Assembly (NCBI GenBank): GCA_937926175.1
Contig: CALANV010000030.1
Span: forward strand, 62,001-126,000
Reading direction: 5' to 3'
Origin: an uncultured Rhodospirillales bacterium
GTDB taxonomy: Bacteria; Pseudomonadota; Alphaproteobacteria; CACIAM-22H2
DNA: 64,000 nt
Under the pieces are notes generated by a model, which did not search any database, was not told the origin of the DNA, and saw only the letters and a program-made list of their open reading frames with translations. Shown piece by piece: positions 43,736 to 53,424 of the stretch. Position 1 is the stretch's first letter; each line of letters starts with the position of its first letter. The translations under genes and the position numbers were made by a program.

Positions 43736-45376
43736 ATGGCTGAAACCACCCCCCTGCTGCGCGTGCGCGATCTTTCCGTGACCTTCGACGTCGGTCGCGA
43801 TCGGACGTTCACGGCCGTCGATCGCATCTCGTTCCAGCTCGACCGCGGCGAGACGCTGGCCCTTGTCGGCGAATCCGGGTCGGGCAAGTCGGTCACGGCG
43901 CTGTCGATCCTCCAGCTCCTGCCCTATCCGCTGGCGCGGCATCCGGCCGGTAGCTCCATCACGTTCCGCGGCGAGGAGCTGGTCGGCGCGCCGGAATCGC
44001 GCCTGCGCGCGATCCGCGGCGACCGCATCGCGATGATCTTCCAGGAGCCGATGACCTCGCTGAATCCGCTCCACACGATCGAGAAGCAGATCGGCGAGAC
44101 GCTGCTGATTCACAAAGGACTGTCGGGGACGGCGGCGCGGGCCCGGATCATCGAGCTGCTCCGCCTCGTCGGCCTCGGCGCGCAGGCGGAGGCCCGGCTC
44201 GGTGCCTATCCGCACCAGCTCTCGGGCGGCCAGCGTCAGCGCGTCATGATCGCCATGGCGCTCGCCAACGAACCCGACCTCCTGATCGCCGACGAACCGA
44301 CCACGGCGGTGGACGTCACGATTCAGGCCCAGCTGCTGCAGCTCCTGCAGGACCTGCAGGCACGGCTCGGCATGGCCATGCTGTTCATCACCCACGACCT
44401 GGGCATCGTGCGCAAGATCGCCCACCGCGTCTGCGTGATGCAGGCGGGGCGCATCGTCGAGGAAGGCCGCGTGGCGGACGTGTTCGAGCGGCCGCAGCAC
44501 GCGTATACCCGTCACCTGCTGGCGGCCGAGCCCAAGGGCAATCCGGCGCCGCGCCCGCCGGATGCGCGCACGATCGTCGCGGCACGGGACGTGCGCGTAT
44601 GGTTCCCGATCAAGAAAGGTGTGTTCAAGCGCACCGTCGGCCACGTGAAGGCGGTCGACGGCGTCAGCGTCACGATCAAGGAAGGCCAAACGCTGGGCGT
44701 CGTCGGCGAGTCCGGCTCGGGCAAGACGACGCTGGGCCTGGCGCTGCTCCGGCTCGAATCCTCGACGGGCGACATCACGTTCGACGGCCGCGACATCCGG
44801 GCCCTTCGCACCCGCCAGCTCCGCCCGCTGCGCCGCGAGATGCAGATCGTGTTTCAGGACCCGTTCGGCAGCCTGAGTCCACGCCTCTCGGTCGGCGAGA
44901 TCATCGCGGAGGGGCTGAAGATCCACGGCATCGGCACGGCGGCGGAGCGCGAGGCCATGATCATCGAGGCGCTGCGTGAGGTCCGGCTCGATCCCGAGAC
45001 GCGCCACCGCTATCCGCACGAATTCTCGGGCGGGCAGCGCCAGCGCATCGCGATCGCCCGCGCCCTCGTGCTCAAGCCGCGTTTCATCGTTCTCGACGAG
45101 CCGACCTCCGCGCTCGACATGTCGGTCCAGGCGCAGATCGTCGACCTGCTGCGCGAGCTGCAGAACCGGCACCGCCTCGCCTACATGTTCATCAGCCATG
45201 ACCTGCGGGTGGTCCGCGCGCTTGCCGACGAGGTCATGGTCCTCAAGGACGGCAAGGTCGTCGAATACGGCCCGGCCGCACAGATCTTCGAAGCGCCGCG
45301 CGAGCCCTATACGCGAGCCCTGATGGCCGCCGCATTCGCGCTCGAAGCCGTCGAGGGCGACGCCGTCAGGACTTGA
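43736..45376 (+). CDS. yejF: ABC transporter ATP-binding protein YejF (duplicated ATPase)
   Basis: 546 residues, two complete ATPase domains in one chain. Each has Walker A (GESGSGKSVT; GESGSGKTTL), signature (LSGGQRQRVM; FSGGQRQRIA) and Walker B (LLIADEPTT; FIVLDEPTS), plus oligopeptide C-terminal tails. The fused arrangement is standard for YejF. The operon has all four components, so the transporter should be functional. It converges on sodC with a 47-nt gap. Confidence 0.94.
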   Translation: MAETTPLLRVRDLSVTFDVGRDRTFTAVDRISFQLDRGETLALVGESGSGKSVTALSILQLLPYPLARHPAGSSITFRGEELVGAPESRLRAIRGDRIAMIFQEPMTSLNPLHTIEKQIGETLLIHKGLSGTAARARIIELLRLVGLGAQAEARLGAYPHQLSGGQRQRVMIAMALANEPDLLIADEPTTAVDVTIQAQLLQLLQDLQARLGMAMLFITHDLGIVRKIAHRVCVMQAGRIVEEGRVADVFERPQHAYTRHLLAAEPKGNPAPRPPDARTIVAARDVRVWFPIKKGVFKRTVGHVKAVDGVSVTIKEGQTLGVVGESGSGKTTLGLALLRLESSTGDITFDGRDIRALRTRQLRPLRREMQIVFQDPFGSLSPRLSVGEIIAEGLKIHGIGTAAEREAMIIEALREVRLDPETRHRYPHEFSGGQRQRIAIARALVLKPRFIVLDEPTSALDMSVQAQIVDLLRELQNRHRLAYMFISHDLRVVRALADEVMVLKDGKVVEYGPAAQIFEAPREPYTRALMAAAFALEAVEGDAVRT

Positions 45377-45423
45377 GGCCGGGCGGTACGATGCGCCGCC
45401 GACGCCTGCCGGAAGCGGCCCGG

Positions 45424-45963
45424 CTATCGGGCGCTGATCACGCCGCAGGCGATTCGGGCGCCGGCACCGCCGATCGGCTGCGCCATGTGGTCGTCGCGGT
45501 TCTCGTGGATGAGGATCGCCGCGCCGTCGCTGTCGAGCAGAGCCGGCGAGCCGTTGCCGTCGAGCGACACCAGGGTGGTAAACATCTCCGCCCGCGCCGT
45601 GCCGTCGCCGGCCGCGAAGATGTTTGGCAGATCGCCATTGTCCGGGCCCCGTGGATTCAACAGCCCGTGCGCCTTGCTGCCGGGGTTGATGTGTCCCTTC
45701 GAGGCCTGAAAGCCCTCGGCATGATCGTCACAGGTGCCGACATTATGAATGTGAACGCCGTGCGGCCCGGGCGGCAGATCGCGCAGTTCGAGATAGATGA
45801 GCACACCGTTCGGCCCCTGTGTCAGGTCGGCATGGCCGATCGCACGGCCCTGACGATCCTTGAACTCGGCCCGCGCGGTCTGCGCCGCCGCATCGGTAAT
45901 CATCGACATGGTTCCCATCAGGACAGCCAGAGCGCACGCAAACGCGATGCCGCGTTTCAGCAT
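45424..45963 (-). CDS. sodC: superoxide dismutase [Cu-Zn], periplasmic
   Basis: 179 residues with a signal peptide (about 1-28). Metal ligands by family pattern: Cu at His71, His73, His91 and His153; Zn at His91, His99, one more His and Asp111 (GDLPNI). The disulfide pair is Cys78-Cys173. It removes periplasmic superoxide. The start ATG has a strong Shine-Dalgarno (AAAGGAG, about 7 nt upstream), arguing for high expression. The open frame continues upstream but is not coding. Confidence 0.95.
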   Translation of the reverse strand: MLKRGIAFACALAVLMGTMSMITDAAAQTARAEFKDRQGRAIGHADLTQGPNGVLIYLELRDLPPGPHGVHIHNVGTCDDHAEGFQASKGHINPGSKAHGLLNPRGPDNGDLPNIFAAGDGTARAEMFTTLVSLDGNGSPALLDSDGAAILIHENRDDHMAQPIGGAGARIACGVISAR

Positions 45964-46125
45964 GGAATTCTCCTTTCGGCCCGGATCGATGCCGGCGCCC
46001 CCCCGACCGGCCGCTCTTTGCGACGCTAGCAGGGCCGGACCGGGTTGACCAGATATGGCCATGCTCTCCAATGGACGATCCGGCGCGAACCAAGTACCCT
46101 CTCGCGCCAGCAAGGATTTGCACCC

Positions 46126-47058
46126 GTGCCGACACTCCTGTTCTCGTCTCAGGTCGACGACCCTGCCGCATGGACGCGGGCGCTCAAGCGCAACATGCCG
46201 GAATTGGAAATCCGCGTGTGGCCCGAGGTCGGCGACGTGCGCGACATCGATGTCGCCCTGGTCTGGCGCTATCCGCCGGGCGATCTCCGCCGCTACCCGA
46301 ACCTGAAGCTGATCTACTCCCTGGGCGCCGGCGTCGATCACCTCCTGGACGATCCCGACCTTCCGACCGGCGTGCCGATCGCGCGCATCGTCGACCCGGC
46401 GCTGACCGACGGCATGAGCGAGTACGTATTGCTCGCCGTCCTGCGCTATCACCGACGCCTTCCCGAGTACGAACGGCTCCAGCGCGAACGGCAGTGGAAG
46501 AAGCTCCCGCAGCCCAGCGCGGTCGAGCGGCGCATCGGCATTCTCGGCATGGGCGAACTGGGAAGGGACGTCGGCATCAAGCTCGCGGCACTCGGCTTTC
46601 GCGTTGCCGGCTGGAGCCGGCGGCCGAAGAAGATCATGGGTATCGAGAGTTTCGCCGGCGAAGACGCGCTGCCCGCCTTTCTCGCGCGGACGGACATTCT
46701 CGTCTGTCTGCTGCCGTTGACGCCGGAGACACGGGGCATCATCAACGCACATACGCTCGCGCAGTTGTCGCGCGGCGCCTATGTCATCAACGCCGCACGC
46801 GGCGGGCATGTCGTCGACGCCGATCTCATCGCCGCGCTCGACTCGGGCCACATCGCCGGCGCGACGCTCGACGTCTTCACGCCGGAGCCGCTGCCGCCGA
46901 CGCATCCCTACTGGACGCATCCCAAGGTCACGGTGACGCCGCATATCGCCAGCCTGACCAACCCGGAGACGGCCAGCGTACAGATCGCCGCGAACATCAG
47001 AAGGCTATTTGCCGGGCGGCCGCTCAGGCATCTCGTCGACCGCATGGCCGGCTATTGA
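46126..47058 (+). CDS. 2-hydroxyacid dehydrogenase, glyoxylate/hydroxypyruvate reductase A-like
   Basis: 310 residues, D-2-hydroxyacid dehydrogenase family. NAD(P)-binding GMGELG at 141-146, catalytic Arg in NAARGGHVVD and His in PHIASLT; an Arg-rich stretch (WSRRPKK) after the nucleotide fold suggests NADPH. The overall pattern is GhrA-like. GTG start at 46126, 5 nt after AAGGA. It may reduce glyoxylate or hydroxypyruvate. It is divergent from sodC. Confidence 0.87.
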   Translation: MPTLLFSSQVDDPAAWTRALKRNMPELEIRVWPEVGDVRDIDVALVWRYPPGDLRRYPNLKLIYSLGAGVDHLLDDPDLPTGVPIARIVDPALTDGMSEYVLLAVLRYHRRLPEYERLQRERQWKKLPQPSAVERRIGILGMGELGRDVGIKLAALGFRVAGWSRRPKKIMGIESFAGEDALPAFLARTDILVCLLPLTPETRGIINAHTLAQLSRGAYVINAARGGHVVDADLIAALDSGHIAGATLDVFTPEPLPPTHPYWTHPKVTVTPHIASLTNPETASVQIAANIRRLFAGRPLRHLVDRMAGY

Positions 47059-47094
47059 GGTGCAGCCCCGAGTCGGCCGGACGTCAGACGCGTC

Positions 47095-48114
47095 TCAGCG
47101 GCGCACGTTGTTCGTCAGCTTCCATTCGCTGCGCTGGATATAGTGCTGTGCGACGAAACGATAGGTCGCGCGCACCAGATTCTCGAGCTCCTCGCCCCGC
47201 TCCAGCTTGATCTCCTGCCATTTCGCGATCAGATCGTCCCATTGCATGAGACGGTGGTGAAGATCGTCGCGGTTCTGGCGGATGAATGCGATCTGCTCGT
47301 CGATCTTCCGCAGCATCATCAGGATTTCGCACGTATTCGCGTCGATCAGGCCGAAAGCCGTCTGGAACTCGGCCTCGGGCCGACGCATGAGCGTGAGGAC
47401 GCGGACGATCTCCTCGGTCACGGTCCGCTCGCGCTTGTAGAGCGAAGCGGTCTGCCCGAGCCGTGTGAGGATCATGCGCACCGCGCCGAAACGCTCGCGC
47501 AGCGCTTCGATATAGGCAAGCTCGCGCGCAAGCGTCTCGAACCGGTCGACGACCTCGTCGCGGCGCTCACGACCGAGTCCGAGCTTTTCGGCCGCCTCGT
47601 CGAACGCCTTCTGGACGCGCTTCTTGGTCTGCGGATCCTCGGCCAGCATCTCGAGCTGCTCTGCGTCGAGATGTGCCATTTCGCCGCCGCTGAGCCACGC
47701 GGCGAGCTGAACGCTCAGACGGTTGCGGGCGATCGTGCGATGCCGTTCCTCGACCGTCCACGAGCAGCTTCCGTCGAGCAGCTCGTTGGGAATCGAGTCG
47801 TTCGGGCGGATCTCCTTGACGAAGCGCAGGCTGTCACCGACCAGGCTGAGCAGCCGGCCGTCATGGCTGTCGGGCGTAATGCCGAACTCGTTCATCAGCG
47901 ACGGCAGCGAGATGCCGCATCGTAGATCGCCGATCTCGACGTGATAGAGCGGCTCGCCGCCATCGGGTGCCATGCGAAACACGCCGCCGCGGATGCTGAA
48001 GACCTTGTGCTGGAAGTTGAAATGCGTGCTGTGCACGGACGAGGCCGCAACGGCACCACCACCGGTCGACGCCTGCCCCTCGCGATCAGGTTCTGCTGTC
48101 CGTTGCATCGTCAC
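47095..48114 (-). CDS. conserved hypothetical protein, helical/coiled coil C terminus
   Basis: 339 residues, not recognised. The first 100 residues contain FNFQHKVFSIRGGVFRM and a compact beta-rich block; from about 170 the sequence is long charged helices with heptads (ERRDEVVDRFETLARELAYI; EEIVRVLTLMRRPEAEF), ending in an RSEWKLTNNVRR tail. No membrane segment or catalytic motif. The composition suggests a scaffold or assembly protein. A 113-nt gap follows before the M17 gene, in the same direction. Confidence 0.75.
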   Translation of the reverse strand: MTMQRTAEPDREGQASTGGGAVAASSVHSTHFNFQHKVFSIRGGVFRMAPDGGEPLYHVEIGDLRCGISLPSLMNEFGITPDSHDGRLLSLVGDSLRFVKEIRPNDSIPNELLDGSCSWTVEERHRTIARNRLSVQLAAWLSGGEMAHLDAEQLEMLAEDPQTKKRVQKAFDEAAEKLGLGRERRDEVVDRFETLARELAYIEALRERFGAVRMILTRLGQTASLYKRERTVTEEIVRVLTLMRRPEAEFQTAFGLIDANTCEILMMLRKIDEQIAFIRQNRDDLHHRLMQWDDLIAKWQEIKLERGEELENLVRATYRFVAQHYIQRSEWKLTNNVRR

Positions 48115-48227
48115 GTCGCAGTTTCCCTACGCGCCCGCCGGATGTTCCGGGCGTCGCCCGTACAGGAAATCCGGATTGTGTTAACAGAACGATAATGCGC
48201 GTTAAGGTCGCGTTCACACGTCGCCGT

Positions 48228-49628
48228 TCAGCGACGTGCCCGGCGGCCGAACCGCTCGGCGATGACCGCAAAGACGGCGCGGACGGCCTGCATCTCGCCG
48301 CCTTCCGGCCGGCCCGGACGGGCCTGCGGGTTCCACGCGTAGATATCGAAATGGGCCCAGGGGATGCCCTGTCCCACGAATTCCTGCAGAAACAGGGCGG
48401 CCGTAACGGCGCCGGCGAACGGCCCGTCGGAGACGTTGTTCAGGTCGGCAATACGGCTGTCGAGCCGTTTGCGATAGGGCGCCCAGAGCGGCAGGCGCCA
48501 GACGGGATCGGCCTCCGCCGCCGCGTGGCGGGCGATATCGGCTGCAAGTTCGTCGTCGTTGGTGAAGAGGGCCGGCAGTTCGGGCCCGAGTGCGACGCGG
48601 GCCGCGCCCGTGAGCGTGGCAAAGTCGATCAGCAACGCCGGCCGCTCGTCCGACGCGTCGGCCAGGGCATCGGCGAGAATGAGCCGTCCCTCGGCGTCGG
48701 TGTTGCCGATCTCGATAGTCAGTCCCTTGCGGGAGCGGATGACGTCGAGCGGGCGCATCGCATTGCCGGCGACCGCATTGTCGACCGCGGGCACGAGGAC
48801 GCGAAGACGGACGGGAAGCTTCGCCTCGACGATCATGCGCGCGAGCCCCAGCGCGTGCGCGGCACCGCCCATGTCCTTCTTCATGATCTTCATCGCCGAC
48901 TCGGGCTTGAGGTCAAGGCCCCCGGTATCGAAGCAGACGCCCTTGCCGACGATGGTGACGCGCGGATGATCGGCCCGGCCCCAGCGCAGGTCGATGAGCC
49001 GCGGCGCGCGTGGGCTCGCGCGACCGACCGCGTAGATCAGCGGATAGTTCCGCGCCTTGAGCGCCTCGCCCTCGATGACGATGGCTTTCATGCCGAGCCG
49101 GCGGGCCATGTCGCGCGCCGCGCGGGCCAGCTCGCCGGGCCCCATGTCCTCGGCCGGCGTGTTGATCAGGTCGCGCACGAAGGTGCTCGCCTCGACCGTC
49201 CGCTCGACATGGGCACGGTTGGCGTGCGCCGGCCAGACGAGTTCCGCGGGCGCCCGGGTCGCACGCCGGTAGCGCGTAAAGGCATAGGCGCCGAGTCCCC
49301 AGCCCAGCGCGAAGCGCGTCGCCGCCGGCGCCTCGGGCTCCGTCGCCAGCCGGTATGATCCGGCGGGCAGCCGTCCCGGCAACCCGGCGGCCGTCCAGAG
49401 ATCGTCGTTGCCGCCATCACCTGCCATGCCGACCAGCACGCCGGCCGGACCGCCGTCGCGGCCGGGGATGAGGCACAGTTCACCCGCCGCCGCCTTGAAG
49501 CCGCTGCCCTCCACCCAGCGGCGTTGCGCGTCCGTCGCCCGTTCGAGCCAGCCGGGCAGGTCCCGTCGGGCGAGGAGCGTCAGTGTCTTCGTCTGTGCAT
49601 TGGGCTTGGCGCGAAACGGCAGCGGCAA
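48228..49628 (-). CDS. leucyl aminopeptidase family protein (M17)
   Basis: 466 residues with the complete M17 metal site: VGKGVCFDTGGLDLKP, the KKDMGGAA block, and NTDAEGRLILADAL with the catalytic Arg. These peptidases release N-terminal residues in protein turnover. The N-terminal regulatory domain is short and diverged compared with PepA, closer to the PepA-related cytosol aminopeptidases of Alphaproteobacteria. No DNA-binding role can be inferred. Confidence 0.9.
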   Translation of the reverse strand: MPLPFRAKPNAQTKTLTLLARRDLPGWLERATDAQRRWVEGSGFKAAAGELCLIPGRDGGPAGVLVGMAGDGGNDDLWTAAGLPGRLPAGSYRLATEPEAPAATRFALGWGLGAYAFTRYRRATRAPAELVWPAHANRAHVERTVEASTFVRDLINTPAEDMGPGELARAARDMARRLGMKAIVIEGEALKARNYPLIYAVGRASPRAPRLIDLRWGRADHPRVTIVGKGVCFDTGGLDLKPESAMKIMKKDMGGAAHALGLARMIVEAKLPVRLRVLVPAVDNAVAGNAMRPLDVIRSRKGLTIEIGNTDAEGRLILADALADASDERPALLIDFATLTGAARVALGPELPALFTNDDELAADIARHAAAEADPVWRLPLWAPYRKRLDSRIADLNNVSDGPFAGAVTAALFLQEFVGQGIPWAHFDIYAWNPQARPGRPEGGEMQAVRAVFAVIAERFGRRARR

Positions 49629-49744
49629 TGGCTTACTCCTGGTCGTCGAATGATTTATGGGCCAAAACTGCCGGAAAACGGCGCATTCGACCAGTCACTT
49701 GCGGCACTTGCGCCGGTGCCGCGGCCGTGCCTAAGGTTCGCGCC

Positions 49745-50407
49745 ATGACGGATTTCACCCTTTTCATCGGCAACAAGACGTATTCGTCGTGGTCGCTGCG
49801 CGGCTGGCTCGCCTGCAAGATCGCCGGCATCGCATTCGACGAGGTCGTCATCCCACTGTCCCGGCCGGAGACGGCCGTCGAGATCCGCAAGCACTCGCCG
49901 TCCGGCAAGGTGCCGGCCCTGCGACACGGGTCCAACCTGATCTGGGAGTCGCTCGCCATCGGCGAATACCTGGCCGAGATCGCGCCGGCGGCCGGCCTGT
50001 GGCCGGCGGATGCCGCGGCACGGGCGCACGCCCGGACGATCAGCGCCGAGATGCATGCCGGTTTCGCCGATCTGCGGCGGAACATGTGGATGAACACGCG
50101 CCGGACGTTTCCCGGCAAGGGACGCACGCCCGAGGCGCTGGCCGACATCGAGCGCATCTGCGCGATCTGGCGCGACACGCGGGCACGCTTCGGTCAGGAT
50201 GGCCCCTGGCTGTTCGGCCGTCATTTCTGCTTTGCCGACGCGATGTTCGCACCGGTGGTCAGCCGGTTCGTCACCTGGCAACCGCCGCTGCCCGATGACG
50301 CGACGGCTTATGTCGTGGCCGTGTGGGATCACCCGTTCATGCAGGAATGGCGACGCGGGGCCGAGGCGGAGCCCTGGATCATCGACAAGTACGAGAATCC
50401 GGCCTAA
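49745..50407 (+). CDS. glutathione S-transferase family protein
   Basis: 220 residues. N-terminal thioredoxin-like domain with NKTYSSWSLRGWL (catalytic Ser likely in SSWS) and the SGKVPAL/ESLAIGEYL GSH-binding motifs, then an all-helical C-terminal domain. It resembles the zeta/HCCA-isomerase-like bacterial group. GSH is made by gshA in this window. Substrate unknown. Confidence 0.88.
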   Translation: MTDFTLFIGNKTYSSWSLRGWLACKIAGIAFDEVVIPLSRPETAVEIRKHSPSGKVPALRHGSNLIWESLAIGEYLAEIAPAAGLWPADAAARAHARTISAEMHAGFADLRRNMWMNTRRTFPGKGRTPEALADIERICAIWRDTRARFGQDGPWLFGRHFCFADAMFAPVVSRFVTWQPPLPDDATAYVVAVWDHPFMQEWRRGAEAEPWIIDKYENPA

Positions 50408-50432
50408 CGGACCGGATCCCGGCCGACCGCCG

Positions 50433-51461
50433 TCAGCGGATCACCCCCTCTTCGAAATAGTAGAGCGCCGCGCCTGAATGAACGGGAAGTGCAACGCCGT
50501 CGAGGGCGTCCTCGGGCCGGATCAGGCGGCCATAGGGATGGCCGGTATCGAGTGCGCGGCGGTTGTTGGGATGGAACAGGGCGCGCGTCAGGCCATAGAC
50601 GATCTTTTCGTCCACTTCGGCACCGACCACCCATAGCACGCCGACGCTGAGGGAGGGGGTTGCGCCGATGCCCTGATAGGTCTCTTCCGGAATGACGGTT
50701 TCGGTGAGGAAGGGAAACGCCCCGCGCAGCTTGCGCGCCTCGGCACCGTCGATCGGAACCAGGGCGATCTCGCCGGTACCGGCGAGATCGCGGACCGTTT
50801 GAGCCGGAACGCCCGACATCAGGAAGAATGCGTCGAGCTTCCCCTCGTGGAGCGCTTCGGCGGCCTCGGTCGGCGGCAGGAACTGTACCTTGAGATCGCG
50901 CTCGGCGATACCAAGCGTCTGCAGCATGGCCCGCGCCGTGACCAGGGTCGGCGAGTTCCGCTCGCCGAGCGACACGCGCTTGCCCCGCAGCCGGCGGAAC
51001 TCGTCGATGTTCGAGTCGGACCGGACCACGATGTGCATGGTCTCGGGATAGAGATTGGCGATGGCCCGCAGGTTCGACACGGCCCCTTGGCGCCGGAACA
51101 TGCCGGTCCCGTGGAAGGCCCAGTACGCGATGTCGGCCTGGCACAGCCCCGACTCGAGCTGCCCCTTCGCGATCATCTCGATGTTGGCGGTGACTCCCGT
51201 TGTCGACTGCGTCACCGCGATCAGGCCGGGCACGCCGCAGCTGCCGCCGCGTTCACATTCCCGGGCGCCCGGCGGCGAGCTGACGATGTTGCCGATCAGG
51301 GTACCGACCGCGAAGTAGCTGCTGTCGACGGGACCGGTCGCGATCCGGAAAAACCGCGCCTCCTGTGCCAACGCAGCCGCTTGGGCGATCGGCCACGGCG
51401 AAAGTGCCGCCATTAGGGCGCCACCCCCGCCCGCCATGAACGCCCGCCGCGTAAGCGTCAT
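50433..51461 (-). CDS. TAXI family TRAP transporter solute-binding protein
   Basis: 342 residues with a Tat-like leader (LTRRAFMAGGGGALMAA), then a TAXI-family binding domain (FFRIATGPVDSSYFAVG; GVTANIEMIAKGQLESGLCQ). TAXI proteins normally pair with fused DctQM permeases; here it is next to separate DctM and DctQ genes that already have a DctP. A GTG at 51479 is open, but the ATG at 51461 is preferred because the GTG overlaps a hairpin. Ligands in this family include glutamate-like or hydrophobic acids; none can be chosen. Confidence 0.87.
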   Translation of the reverse strand: MTLTRRAFMAGGGGALMAALSPWPIAQAAALAQEARFFRIATGPVDSSYFAVGTLIGNIVSSPPGARECERGGSCGVPGLIAVTQSTTGVTANIEMIAKGQLESGLCQADIAYWAFHGTGMFRRQGAVSNLRAIANLYPETMHIVVRSDSNIDEFRRLRGKRVSLGERNSPTLVTARAMLQTLGIAERDLKVQFLPPTEAAEALHEGKLDAFFLMSGVPAQTVRDLAGTGEIALVPIDGAEARKLRGAFPFLTETVIPEETYQGIGATPSLSVGVLWVVGAEVDEKIVYGLTRALFHPNNRRALDTGHPYGRLIRPEDALDGVALPVHSGAALYYFEEGVIR

Positions 51462-51478
51462 TGCTGCCCGTCGTAGCA

Positions 51479-51500
51479 CCGGTCGCCGGCCAGCGACCGG
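51479..51500. promoter_or_regulatory. hairpin between dctM and the TAXI gene
   Basis: Perfect 8-bp stem CCGGTCGC/GCGACCGG with loop CGGCCA. It could end dctM-proximal transcripts or adjust expression of the TAXI gene relative to dctQM. Confidence 0.4.
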
Positions 51501-51503
51501 GGT

Positions 51504-51556
51504 GAATTCAAGCCGATGGCCCTTATGTACCGCGCACCTCCGGCGAATTGAAGCCG
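51504..51556. repeat. near-identical 12-nt direct repeat
   Basis: GAATTCAAGCCG (51504-51515) and GAATTGAAGCCG (51545-51556) differ at one base and are 41 nt apart, about four helical turns, in the dctM/TAXI gap. Operator-like, but no regulator is known to recognise it. Confidence 0.3.
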
Positions 51557-51578
51557 GTTGTCACGCGCGCGCACCGGT

Positions 51579-52886
51579 TCAGCGCGTTGCCATCATTTTC
51601 TGTGGCAAATAGGTCACGATTTCGGGGAACACCGTAATGAGGCAAACGGCGACGACCATCAGAAGAAAGAGCGGCAGGGCGGCGCGGGCGATGTAGGTGA
51701 TCTGGTGCCCCGTCATGCCCTGCAGCACGAACAGGTTGAACCCGATCGGGGGCGTGATCTGGGCCATTTCGACGACCACGACCACGAAAATGCCGAACCA
51801 GATCAGATCCAGACCGGCGCGCTCCACCGTAGGCAGCACGACCGCCATCGTCAGCACGACCATTGAGATGCCGTCGAGGAAACACCCCAGGACGATATAG
51901 AAAACGGTCAGCGCCGCGATCAGCATCCACGGCGAGAGGTCGAGCGAGTCGATCCATTCGGCAAGGGACCGCGGCAATCCGGTGAAGCCCATGGCGAGAG
52001 TCAAAAACGCCGCCCCCGCAAGGATGAGCGCGATCATGCACGACAGCCGCGTCGCCCCCATGAGCCCTTCGACGAAGCTCTTGCGGTCCAGCGTGCCCTG
52101 GGCCGCCGAAATCGCCAGCGCCGCGACCACCCCGATCGCCGCCGCCTCGGTCGCGGTGGCGATGCCGGTATAGATCGACCCCAACACGAGGGCGATCAGC
52201 GCCACGGCCGGGATCAGATGGCGTGCCGCATGGATGCGTTCGCCAAGCGACATGCGCATGTCCGCGCCGGGGATCCGGTCCGGGTTGAGCAAGGCCCAGA
52301 CGACGACGTAGCCCATGAAGAGCGCGGTGAGCAGCAGACCGGGCAGCACGCCGGCGATGAAAAGCTGCGCGATCGAGACGTTCGCCGTCACGCCGTAGAC
52401 GATCATGATGATCGACGGCGGGATGAGCAGGCCGAGCGTGCCGGCCCCCGCCAGCGTGCCGACCGTCAAGATTTCGGGATAGCCACGCTTGCGCAGTTCC
52501 GGAATCGTCATCTTGCCGATCGTGGCGCAGGTCGCCGCGGAGGAACCGGAGATCGCCGCAAAGATGGTGCAGCCGATGACATTGGTATGCAGCAGGCGGC
52601 CTGGCAGGCCCGTCATCCACGGGGCAAGGCCGCGGAACATGTCCTCCGACAGCTTCGAGCGGAACAGGATTTCGCCCATCCAGATGAAGAGCGGCAGCGC
52701 GGTGAGCGTCCAGCTCGAGCTTGCGCCCCAGATGGTCGTGACCATCGCGTCGCCGATGGGCCGGCTGGTGAACAGCTCCATCGCCACCCAACCCACCCCC
52801 AGGAGCGACAGGCCGATCCAGACCCCGGAACCCAGGAGGAAGAACAGCACCGCGAGGAAGACGAGGGTGAGCGCCAGGTGATCCAT
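51579..52886 (-). CDS. TRAP transporter large permease DctM
   Basis: 435 residues, 12 or so membrane helices, DctM family (ArsB/NhaD-like fold). Characteristic segments are GSSAATCATIGKMTIPELRKRGY and GTLGLLIPPSIIMIVYG. It moves the solute in symport with Na+ or H+. The ATG at 52886 gives the proper N-terminal helix. It follows DctQ by 7 nt. Confidence 0.92.
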   Translation of the reverse strand: MDHLALTLVFLAVLFFLLGSGVWIGLSLLGVGWVAMELFTSRPIGDAMVTTIWGASSSWTLTALPLFIWMGEILFRSKLSEDMFRGLAPWMTGLPGRLLHTNVIGCTIFAAISGSSAATCATIGKMTIPELRKRGYPEILTVGTLAGAGTLGLLIPPSIIMIVYGVTANVSIAQLFIAGVLPGLLLTALFMGYVVVWALLNPDRIPGADMRMSLGERIHAARHLIPAVALIALVLGSIYTGIATATEAAAIGVVAALAISAAQGTLDRKSFVEGLMGATRLSCMIALILAGAAFLTLAMGFTGLPRSLAEWIDSLDLSPWMLIAALTVFYIVLGCFLDGISMVVLTMAVVLPTVERAGLDLIWFGIFVVVVVEMAQITPPIGFNLFVLQGMTGHQITYIARAALPLFLLMVVAVCLITVFPEIVTYLPQKMMATR

Positions 52887-52893
52887 GACGGCC

Positions 52894-53406
52894 CTACTCG
52901 GTGCGCTGGTCCGTGTCGACGCTGCCGGTCTCGATCGGGTCACCGGCGAGAACGCGAACCAGCCGCTCGATGAACGCGATGAACAGGACGCTGACGCCCA
53001 GCGCCATCGCCGTCTCGGGAATCCACAGCGGCGTTGCGTCGTTCGACTGCGAGATGTCGTTGAAGGTGTACGACCACCAGACCATCTTGATGCTGTAGAA
53101 GGCGAACAGGCCGGAAAGCAGCGTGCCCACGCCGAGGCACCAGATTTCGAGCGCACGCCGTGGCCGGCCCGTCAGCTTCTGCAGGACCAGTGTGACGCGG
53201 ATGTGGTCGCCGTGTCCGAACGCATAGGCAAGCGCGAGGAAAGACGCAGCCGCCATCGCATAGCCGGCATAGGCATCGATGCCGCGCACATAGAAACCGA
53301 GAAGGCGCCCGACGATGCTGGCCAGGACCAGGACGAGAATCCCGACCATCGCGACACCGGCAAGCGCGCCGCAGACACGATAAAGATTGTTCAGAATCGA
53401 ACGCAC
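52894..53406 (-). CDS. TRAP transporter small permease DctQ
   Basis: 170 residues with four predicted membrane helices, DctQ family (GHGDHIRVTLVLQKL is the usual cytoplasmic loop motif). It starts at GTG. It partners DctM 7 nt downstream. It is separated from the DctP gene by a strong hairpin. Confidence 0.88.
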   Translation of the reverse strand: MRSILNNLYRVCGALAGVAMVGILVLVLASIVGRLLGFYVRGIDAYAGYAMAAASFLALAYAFGHGDHIRVTLVLQKLTGRPRRALEIWCLGVGTLLSGLFAFYSIKMVWWSYTFNDISQSNDATPLWIPETAMALGVSVLFIAFIERLVRVLAGDPIETGSVDTDQRTE

Positions 53407-53424
53407 GTATAACCCGAATGAAGT

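Noticed and set aside
45964..46944. N-terminal extension of SodC through the dehydrogenase region
   Set aside because: The ATG at 45963 has a strong ribosome binding site and begins a signal peptide; upstream codons are antisense to another gene.
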